The notes under the pieces were generated by a model. That model had not been told where the DNA came from. It did not search any database and saw only the letters and a list, made by a program, of their open reading frames with translations. Made by a program: the position numbers and the translations under genes. Shown in pieces: positions 58,377-64,000 of a stretch of DNA of 64,000 bases; the first letter of the stretch is position 1; each line of letters opens with the position of its first letter. Source of the DNA: Mycolicibacterium cosmeticum (lineage in GTDB: Bacteria; Actinomycetota; Actinomycetes; Mycobacteriales; Mycobacteriaceae); contig JACPVS010000019.1 of NCBI GenBank assembly GCA_016197365.1, forward strand, positions 124,001 through 188,000. The letters run 5' to 3'.

Positions 58377-59020
58377 GGCACAAACTCCACGTTGGACACC
58401 TTCACGTCGTCACCCATCTTCTCCACGGTGATCCGCATCCGCCACAACCGTGGTTGCTGCTCTGCGGCTCCCGCATTGGAGGTCTTCACCGTCACCGCGA
58501 CCAGCACCTCTGCTTCGGTGTCGGACTCTGTTTCCAGGCCGGCTTCGGTCACGGTGCCGACCGATTTGGACTTCGCCTGCTTCACCACCTCGACGAACGG
58601 CCCGGCACGCTTCTGGAAATCGTCGTAGAAGGTCCCGGTCGCGGAATCGAGGATGCGCTGGACATCAGAGTCGGCGTGCTCGAAGTCGATGGTGGTGAGG
58701 TTCAGCGCACCTTGGCGACCGACCTGCAGGAAGACCTTGCGCTGATCGTCGAGCTGCTTGGACTGATAGGCGCGGAATCCCAGCCAGCCGGTGAGACCGC
58801 CGAGCGCGAGAACCAGCACCAGACCGGCGATGAGCGCCAGCGTGACGTGCGAACGCTCCGCCGCCGCGATCGCCGGCGGGCTGTCCTCACCTGCTTCGGC
58901 AGCGTCGATGTCCTCGGCCGAATCCTCGATGGGCTCGGCTTCCGATGGCGTGATCTCGTCTTCTGCCTTCGTCGCGGACTCGCTTACCGCCCCTTCGGGG
59001 GTAGCAGCATCGTCTGCCAT
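58373..59020 (-). CDS. Mce-associated membrane protein (Mas)
   Basis: 215 aa. Acidic Glu/Asp/Ala-rich N-terminus (about 1-50), then one membrane helix (about 56-77: VTLALIAGLVLVLALGGLTGWL), and a beta-rich domain with VLQVGRQGALNLTTIDFEHADSDVQRILDS. It is paralogous to the following gene. Both follow mceF in the operon, and the start overlaps mceF by 37 bp. These proteins are thought to anchor or stabilise Mce complexes. Confidence 0.88.
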   Translation of the reverse strand: MADDAATPEGAVSESATKAEDEITPSEAEPIEDSAEDIDAAEAGEDSPPAIAAAERSHVTLALIAGLVLVLALGGLTGWLGFRAYQSKQLDDQRKVFLQVGRQGALNLTTIDFEHADSDVQRILDSATGTFYDDFQKRAGPFVEVVKQAKSKSVGTVTEAGLETESDTEAEVLVAVTVKTSNAGAAEQQPRLWRMRITVEKMGDDVKVSNVEFVP

Positions 59021-60450
59021 GTTTGCTCCTCGGTAGCACTCTGGGCCAGATTCGACTGGGTATACACCTGCCCGTCGGGTCCAACGTACGTGCCGGTGCT
59101 GGGATCGTATTCGGCGGCCGCTATCGGCGGGGGCGGCGGGGCGGCCGGAGGCGGTACCTGTGCGGGCGGCGTTCCCGGCGGCAATTGCGGGATGGCCTGC
59201 CCGGACAACGTCGCGTTCGGGTCGCCCTTCCAGTTGTAGCCGTCGTTGAGCGGAATGTAGTTCTCGGTGCTCTCACACAGCTTCACCGTCGGCGCCCGCT
59301 TTCCGGGCACCGTCTCACACGGCAGGTTGCGGGCGCCACGCACGTTGCCCGCCGCGTCCTGCGGGATGCGGCAGTACAGATCGCCTGCGGGCCGGTTCGG
59401 GTAATCCACGTCGGCGGCCACCCGTTGCTGTTGCGGCGGAAGGAATCCCGTGGTGCAGGGCGGCGGCAGGTTCAGATTCAAGTTGAGGTCCAGATAGGCG
59501 CCCTTGAAGGCCTGCTTGGTGTTGCGATTCGCGGTACCGACCGCCTGCGAGGTCGCGGTGCCCTGCGGCAGCAGCACCAGCAGCTGCTCCAGCGCCGGCT
59601 GGTAAGCGATGGCGACCTGGTTGATGTTGACCAGGTTGGCCAGCACCACCGGAAGGGTGGGCTGCAACCGGTCGAACAGCGCCCGCACTTCCTCGGCGGC
59701 GCCCGGGCCCTGGGTCAGCAGGCCCCGCACCGACTGGTCCTGGGTTTGCAGCTGCCCGGTGATGGACGCCAGATGTGAGGCCCATGCCCGGATGGACCCC
59801 GAGGTGTCGGCCTGGGTGTCCAGGACCGGCTTGGACTGGTCGATCAACGTGGTGATCGGGTCGAGGTTGGCGCGCGCATCGATGGCCAGCGCGGTGGAGC
59901 CTTTGATCAGCCGGGACAGGTCGGGCCCGAGCCCGCCGACGGCCTGGTAGGCCTCGTCGACCGCGGTCTGCAGGTTGTCCCGCGGGATGGCGTCCAAGCC
60001 TCGGTTGGTGGCGTCGAGCAGTGAGTTGACGTCCGGCGGCACGGTGGTGCGGTCGGTTGCGATGACGTCGCCGTTGCTCAGGTAGGGGCCGCCGTCGGCA
60101 CGCGGCAACAGCTCGACGAACAACTCACCGATCGCGGTCTGGCTGTGTACCTGCGCTTCGAGATCCGACGGGATCTTGATGTCCGATTTCAGCGACAGCA
60201 CCGCGTTGACGCCGCCGCGGTCGTCGAGGTTGACGCTTTCCACCCGGCCCACCTGGGTGCCGCGATAGGTGACATTGCTGCGCGGGTACAGCCCCCCGGT
60301 CTCGGGAAGCTGCAGCGTCACCTTGTAGTGCCCTGCGCCCCACAGCAGATTCGGCAGGTTCATGTAGCCGAACACCATGATGCCGATCGCGATGGCAGAG
60401 ATGAACGTGAACACCGCGAACTGCAGCAGAATGCGTTTCGTCAACACCAT
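58984..60450 (-). CDS. mceF: MCE-family protein MceF
   Basis: 488 aa from ATG 60450. One N-terminal membrane helix (about 9-30), the MCE domain (about 40-120: VTLQLPETGGLYPRSNVTYRG, GRVESVNL), a long helical region, and a proline-rich tail (PQLPPGTPPAQVPPPAAPPP). Mce proteins form a hexameric tube that carries lipids such as cholesterol, fatty acids or other lipids across the periplasm. Its place as the last of the mceA-F series, before the mas genes, fits MceF. Which mce system this is cannot be settled from the sequence. Confidence 0.88.
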   Translation of the reverse strand: MVLTKRILLQFAVFTFISAIAIGIMVFGYMNLPNLLWGAGHYKVTLQLPETGGLYPRSNVTYRGTQVGRVESVNLDDRGGVNAVLSLKSDIKIPSDLEAQVHSQTAIGELFVELLPRADGGPYLSNGDVIATDRTTVPPDVNSLLDATNRGLDAIPRDNLQTAVDEAYQAVGGLGPDLSRLIKGSTALAIDARANLDPITTLIDQSKPVLDTQADTSGSIRAWASHLASITGQLQTQDQSVRGLLTQGPGAAEEVRALFDRLQPTLPVVLANLVNINQVAIAYQPALEQLLVLLPQGTATSQAVGTANRNTKQAFKGAYLDLNLNLNLPPPCTTGFLPPQQQRVAADVDYPNRPAGDLYCRIPQDAAGNVRGARNLPCETVPGKRAPTVKLCESTENYIPLNDGYNWKGDPNATLSGQAIPQLPPGTPPAQVPPPAAPPPPPIAAAEYDPSTGTYVGPDGQVYTQSNLAQSATEEQTWQTMLLPPKGR

Positions 60451-60452
60451 GG

Positions 60453-61568
60453 CTACGGCCCCTGATCCCAGCGGTACGGCACCACGAGCGGATTCACCGC
60501 GGTGTAGGGGCTGGGCAGCTGACCGATGGTGCGGCCCCACTGCATCTCCAGCTCGGTGAGATCACCCTCCCACCGGGTTCCGGTGAACACACCCTGGTCG
60601 AGCCGGCTCAGCGTCAGATCCACCACCAGGGTGAGGTTGGCGTAGTCGCCGCGCATCCAGTTGGCCAACGTTTCCTTCGGGAACGGATAGGTGGTGAAGA
60701 AGCTCAGTGACCTCGTCAACGCCGGCCCCGCATTGGCCAGCTGCTCCAGCGTCGGGCCCAGCGTCTTCAGTTCGGCGACAAGGGAATCCTTGGTCTGGTT
60801 CGCCGAGTCGGCGGCGAGCGCGCTGAACTTGCCCAGCTGTGTCACCGCCTCGGCGAGCTGCTCACGCTGATCCGACAGCACCGCCAGCGCGTCCGGCACC
60901 GTCTTGAGTGCCTTGTCCACCACCGGTTTCTGCGCGGCGACCTGACCCACCAGATCGTTGAGGCTGGCCGCGGCGTCGATGATGTCGTCCTTCTGGGCGT
61001 TGGTGTTCGCCATGAAGGTGTCCAGTTGCTCGATGAGGCTGCGCAGGTCGGCTTCGCGGCCCGTGAACGCCTGACTGAACGCCGCCGTGATGTCCTGCAC
61101 GTTACCCAGGCCACCGCCGTTGAGCAGCAACGAGATTGCCGCCAGCGTCTGCTCGGTGGTCGGGAAGCCACCGCTGTTGGCCAGCGGGATCAGCGAGCCG
61201 TCGCGCAGCCGGCCCTGCGGCGCGGTGTCCTTGGGCGGCGACAGTTCGATGTGCTGGGAACCCAGCAGGCTGGTCTGCCCGATCTTGGCGGTCGCGTTGG
61301 CAGGCAGCACCACGTCGGAGTTCAGCTTCATGGTGATCACCGCGTGCCAGCCCTGACGCTGGATGTCGACGACGTTGCCGACGGTGACGTCGTCGACCCG
61401 GACCCGGGAATTACGGTCCAGGTTGTCGACATCGGGCATCTCGGCCTTGATCGTGTACGCGCCCGCGCCTTGGCCCTGCACGCCGGGCAGCGGCAACGAG
61501 TTGAGCCCCTGCCACGAACACCCACTCAGGGCCAGGCAGACCAGGGCAATCAGTAGGCGTTTCATCAT
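60453..61568 (-). CDS. mceE: MCE-family lipoprotein MceE
   Basis: 371 aa from ATG 61568 (ATG 61565 is next). The signal peptide ends with lipobox LALSGC, so Cys17 should be lipidated. The MCE domain starts GLNSLPLPGVQG... and includes VRVDDVTVGNVVDI (about residues 56-69). The long helical C-terminus follows and the protein ends VVPYRWDQGP, a typical MceE end. Mce E proteins are the lipoprotein subunits that complete the Mce tube. It overlaps mceD by 4 bp. Confidence 0.88.
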   Translation of the reverse strand: MMKRLLIALVCLALSGCSWQGLNSLPLPGVQGQGAGAYTIKAEMPDVDNLDRNSRVRVDDVTVGNVVDIQRQGWHAVITMKLNSDVVLPANATAKIGQTSLLGSQHIELSPPKDTAPQGRLRDGSLIPLANSGGFPTTEQTLAAISLLLNGGGLGNVQDITAAFSQAFTGREADLRSLIEQLDTFMANTNAQKDDIIDAAASLNDLVGQVAAQKPVVDKALKTVPDALAVLSDQREQLAEAVTQLGKFSALAADSANQTKDSLVAELKTLGPTLEQLANAGPALTRSLSFFTTYPFPKETLANWMRGDYANLTLVVDLTLSRLDQGVFTGTRWEGDLTELEMQWGRTIGQLPSPYTAVNPLVVPYRWDQGP

Positions 61569-62893
61569 GATCCACCACCGCCGTGCACCATCAGCCCGGG
61601 CAGGCCGGCGTTCGGATCGGTCACCACAGCCGCTTCGGCAGGCAGCGGGGGCGCCGATAGGTCGGCTCCCGTCGGGGACGGTAGGACTGCAGGCGCCGGG
61701 CCCGGCGGCGGGATGTAGTCCGGCCGCATCCATTCCTCGCTGTAGGTGACCTCGTTCGGACGGGCCTGCGCTCCGACCAACTGGTTCAAGCCGATCGGCA
61801 GGAAGTTGTACTGGCGGTTCTTCACGATCGGCGCCAGGTACTGCACACACAACTTGGCCGACTCCTCGGCGCCCATCCGGGACGCCGCCTGAATACCGCC
61901 GCACAGGAACGAGATCGGGTCGGCGAAGTTACTGATCGCAGGCACGGCCGCGACCGCACCCATCGCCGGTTGGTAGATGTTGACGTAGTTCTGGAACGCC
62001 GAGGGCGCCACGTGCAGGAATTGCTTGACGTCGGCGAGGCTGTCGTTCAGGGTCTGCGTCACCCCGGCGAGCTTGTCCGAGGTGGTGCCCAGCGCCTCGC
62101 GGTTGTCCGCCACGAACGTCTGCACCTGCCCGACGGTGTCGGACAGATCCTTGACGGCGTTGCCGACCTCGTTGGGACTGTCGGAGAGCAGACCCGTCAC
62201 CGAAGCCAGGTTCTGGTTGAGCTGGCGCATCACCGTCGTGCTGTCCTGCAGCGCCGAGACGAGGATGGACAGGTTCTTCACCGTGCTGAAGATGTCGGTG
62301 CTGTGATCACCGAGCGCCGAAACGGCTTGGGACAGTTTGGTCAGCGCATCGCGGATGCTCGCACCCTGGCCGCGCAGGTTGTCGGCGGTGGTGTTGATGA
62401 AGGAGCCGAGGGTGCTGACACCGCCGGGCTCGGTCGGCTGCAGCGTCTCGGTCAGGCGCTGCAACTGCTGCCGGAATTCGTCGTACTCGACCGGCACCAC
62501 GGTGCGCTCCCGCGGGATCACCGCGCCGTCGGCGAGCACCGCTCCGCCGTTGTAGGCGGGGGTCAGCTGGATGGCCCGCGAGGTCACCAACATCGGCGAC
62601 AGGATGGCGGCGTTCACGTCGGCGGGCACCTTGACGTGATCGTCGTAGTGGAAGGAGATCTTGACGCGCTGCGGCTCCGGTTCGATCTTGTCGATCCGGC
62701 CCACCGGCACACCGAGGACGACCACGTCGTCGCCGACGAAGATGCCGTTGCTGTTCTCGAAGTACGCGACGGCGTTGCGGCGGTTGAGGGAATCATTGGC
62801 GCGCGTCACCAGGTACAGGCCGGCGGCGAGCAGGATCACCAGGGCGATCGCCAGCCCGATCCGGGCGTTGCGTGGGTTCACTGCCGCGTTCAC
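61565..62893 (-). CDS. mceD: MCE-family protein MceD
   Basis: 442 aa. A membrane helix at about 10-30, the MCE domain (about 40-120: AVAYFENSNGIFVGDDVVVLG, VGRIDKIEPEPQ), a helical middle with FVADNREALGTTSDKLAG and a Pro/Gly-rich tail. It has the usual MceD length and place between mceC and mceE. It should be one subunit of the heterohexameric Mce lipid importer. The start overlaps the mceC stop by 4 bp. Confidence 0.88.
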   Translation of the reverse strand: MNAAVNPRNARIGLAIALVILLAAGLYLVTRANDSLNRRNAVAYFENSNGIFVGDDVVVLGVPVGRIDKIEPEPQRVKISFHYDDHVKVPADVNAAILSPMLVTSRAIQLTPAYNGGAVLADGAVIPRERTVVPVEYDEFRQQLQRLTETLQPTEPGGVSTLGSFINTTADNLRGQGASIRDALTKLSQAVSALGDHSTDIFSTVKNLSILVSALQDSTTVMRQLNQNLASVTGLLSDSPNEVGNAVKDLSDTVGQVQTFVADNREALGTTSDKLAGVTQTLNDSLADVKQFLHVAPSAFQNYVNIYQPAMGAVAAVPAISNFADPISFLCGGIQAASRMGAEESAKLCVQYLAPIVKNRQYNFLPIGLNQLVGAQARPNEVTYSEEWMRPDYIPPPGPAPAVLPSPTGADLSAPPLPAEAAVVTDPNAGLPGLMVHGGGGS

Positions 62894-64000
62894 TGGCCGG
62901 CTCCCGCAGGCGTGGGTTCACCCGGCGCCGGGACCAGCACCGGGCTGGGGAACGGCGTTGGGGTGGAAGCGATCCCAGGCGGGGCGATCGCCGGCGGGCC
63001 GGGCGGCGGTCCACCAGGAGGACCGGGCGGGATGGGCTCGCGGTACGGGTAGCAGCCGGTCGGTCCGGGCAGGGGGATTCCGGGCGGACCGCAGCCCGGG
63101 TCGCCCGGGTTGCCGGTGATGGCGTCGGGCAGGTTCATCCGGGGCTCGCCACCCTGGCCGGTCCGCGGGAACGGCACGGGCATGGCCGGGGTACCGGCCT
63201 GGCCGAGCTGCGGGTCGGTGCGCTGCGACGGCAGCAGCACGTGCGGGTCCAGACCCAGGTCGGAGAACGCCGCATCGACGAAGGGCTGCACGAACTGCCC
63301 GGGCAACAGGTTGACGATGTAGGTCTTGAAGAACGGCCCCGAGCTGACCGACTCACCGAGCGACATCGCATAGGAGTTCAGCAGCGGAAGTGCCTGGCGC
63401 AGCCGGTCCTTGCGGTTGTCCAGGATAGTCAACACGCCGTTGAGCTTGTCCAACGCCGGCCGCAGCGTGGTCTTGTTCTCCGCGATCAGGCCCTGCACCT
63501 GCTGGCTCAACGCCGAGATGTTGCCCGAAAGGCTGTCCAGCGCAGCGCTTTGCCCTTGCAGTTCGGCCAGCAGCGCGTTGGTGTTGCGCACCAGGCCGAC
63601 AATCTGGTCGCTGCGTTCGGCCAGCACAGTGGTGGCCGTGTTGGCGTTGGTCAGCAGCCCGCGCAACTGCGCGTCCCGCTGGTTGAGGGTCTCGGAGAAC
63701 CGGGCCACCCCGTCGACGGCGACCTTGAGTTCCGGTGGGGTGTCGGCGAAGGTCTCCGACAGCACCCGCAGCGAATCCGAGAGCTGGTCGGTGTTCAGGC
63801 CGCTGACGGTCGCCGCCAGATCACCCAGTGCATCCGGCAATTGGTATGCGGGCGTAGTGCGTTCGAGCGGGATGGTGGCGTTCAGCGTGCCGTCACCACG
63901 CGGGGAGACCTCCAGAATCTTGGTACCCAGCAGGCTCTTGGTCTTGACCGCGGCCTCACTGCGGTCGCCGACCCGCACCCCGTCGTCGATCTTGAACTTC
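62890..64000 (-). CDS. mceC: MCE-family protein MceC, 5' part outside the window
   Basis: The open frame continues to the right edge, so the N-terminal helix and the start of the MCE domain are missing. Visible at the end of the domain is KFKIDDGVRVGDRSEAAVKTKSLLGTKIL. A helical middle (NTATTVLAERSDQIVGLVRN and similar) and a very proline-rich tail (IPPGPPGGPPPGPPAIAPPG) follow, typical of MceC. Its stop overlaps mceD. yrbE and mceA/B genes would lie beyond 64000. Confidence 0.85.
   Translation of the reverse strand, partial: KFKIDDGVRVGDRSEAAVKTKSLLGTKILEVSPRGDGTLNATIPLERTTPAYQLPDALGDLAATVSGLNTDQLSDSLRVLSETFADTPPELKVAVDGVARFSETLNQRDAQLRGLLTNANTATTVLAERSDQIVGLVRNTNALLAELQGQSAALDSLSGNISALSQQVQGLIAENKTTLRPALDKLNGVLTILDNRKDRLRQALPLLNSYAMSLGESVSSGPFFKTYIVNLLPGQFVQPFVDAAFSDLGLDPHVLLPSQRTDPQLGQAGTPAMPVPFPRTGQGGEPRMNLPDAITGNPGDPGCGPPGIPLPGPTGCYPYREPIPPGPPGGPPPGPPAIAPPGIASTPTPFPSPVLVPAPGEPTPAGAGQ

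Noticed and set aside
56473..64000. Assigning this mce operon to Mce1, Mce2, Mce3 or Mce4
   Set aside because: The MceE protein reminds me of LprK/LprL/LprM-type proteins, but I cannot run an alignment and yrbE and mceA/B are outside the window.
1..64000. CRISPR arrays, tRNA or rRNA genes, insertion sequences, prophage
   Set aside because: No regularly spaced repeats, no cloverleaf or rRNA-like tracts, no transposase or integrase genes were found on reading.

Overview
The window is high-GC DNA from a mycobacterium, most likely a fast-growing Mycolicibacterium-type species. The evidence is an mce operon with Mce-associated proteins, an MmpL transporter, a fatty-acyl-AMP ligase, mycobacterial small-protein families (DUF732, DUF5302, DUF3556), frequent GTG starts and many 4-bp ATGA/GTGA gene overlaps. 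From memory, gene order at about 13.6-28.6 kb matches the M. tuberculosis Rv1141c-Rv1155 interval in inverted orientation: echA, mcr, SDR, mmpL13, methyltransferase, sirtuin, GntR, methyltransferase, Rv1155-type F420 protein. I saw no tRNA, rRNA, CRISPR array or insertion sequence.

Layout. 0-3 kb: secreted Ala/Pro-rich proteins, a 49-aa Cys/His protein, nitroreductase, HhH-GPD protein and a DUF732 exported protein. 3-12.2 kb: a LytS/LytT-type two-component system followed by two DUF485/sodium-solute-symporter modules. Between the modules lie decayed genes, a zinc-ADH tail and an rclA-like flavoprotein with two single-base frameshifts. An MFS exporter ends the block. 12.3-20.5 kb: acyltransferase, DUF5302, F420 protein, DUF1697, methyltransferases, an EthA-like Baeyer-Villiger monooxygenase with an alpha/beta hydrolase and a divergent PucR-type regulator, a GntR regulator and a sirtuin. 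20.5-28.6 kb: methyltransferase-TetR-mmpL13 operon, a possible 40-aa leaderless protein, and a lipid gene set (nitronate monooxygenase, SDR, mcr, enoyl-CoA hydratase). 28.7-37.6 kb: tandem MFS paralogues, CPBP-type protein, NAD-binding protein, gamma-carbonic anhydrase, GlxA-type regulator with divergent MFS, and a fasciclin protein. 37.6-45 kb: a thiolase/crotonase/acyl-CoA dehydrogenase operon with a divergent FadR-type regulator, an M20 amidohydrolase and a DUF3556 membrane protein. 45-50 kb: a NUDIX/NrtR-like regulator divergent from an SPFH protein coupled to a divergent NAD-kinase-like protein, then a large secreted HExxH/VWD protein coupled to a lipoprotein. 50-56.5 kb: FAAL, DoxX, SDR/TetR pair, ArsR/SRPBCC pair, DUF899 and RidA. 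56.5-64 kb: the distal part of an mce operon (mceC, cut by the window edge, then D, E, F and two mas genes) ending in a WS/DGAT-like gene.

The most interesting locus is 44.8-47.4 kb. The NUDIX/winged-helix gene and the SPFH-NAD-kinase-like pair are divergent, and the 45-bp control region holds two copies of the inverted repeat TCGTC-N5-GACGA. These sit over plausible -35 and -10 boxes. This looks like an autoregulated nicotinamide-nucleotide-responsive module; its function is inferred, not shown.
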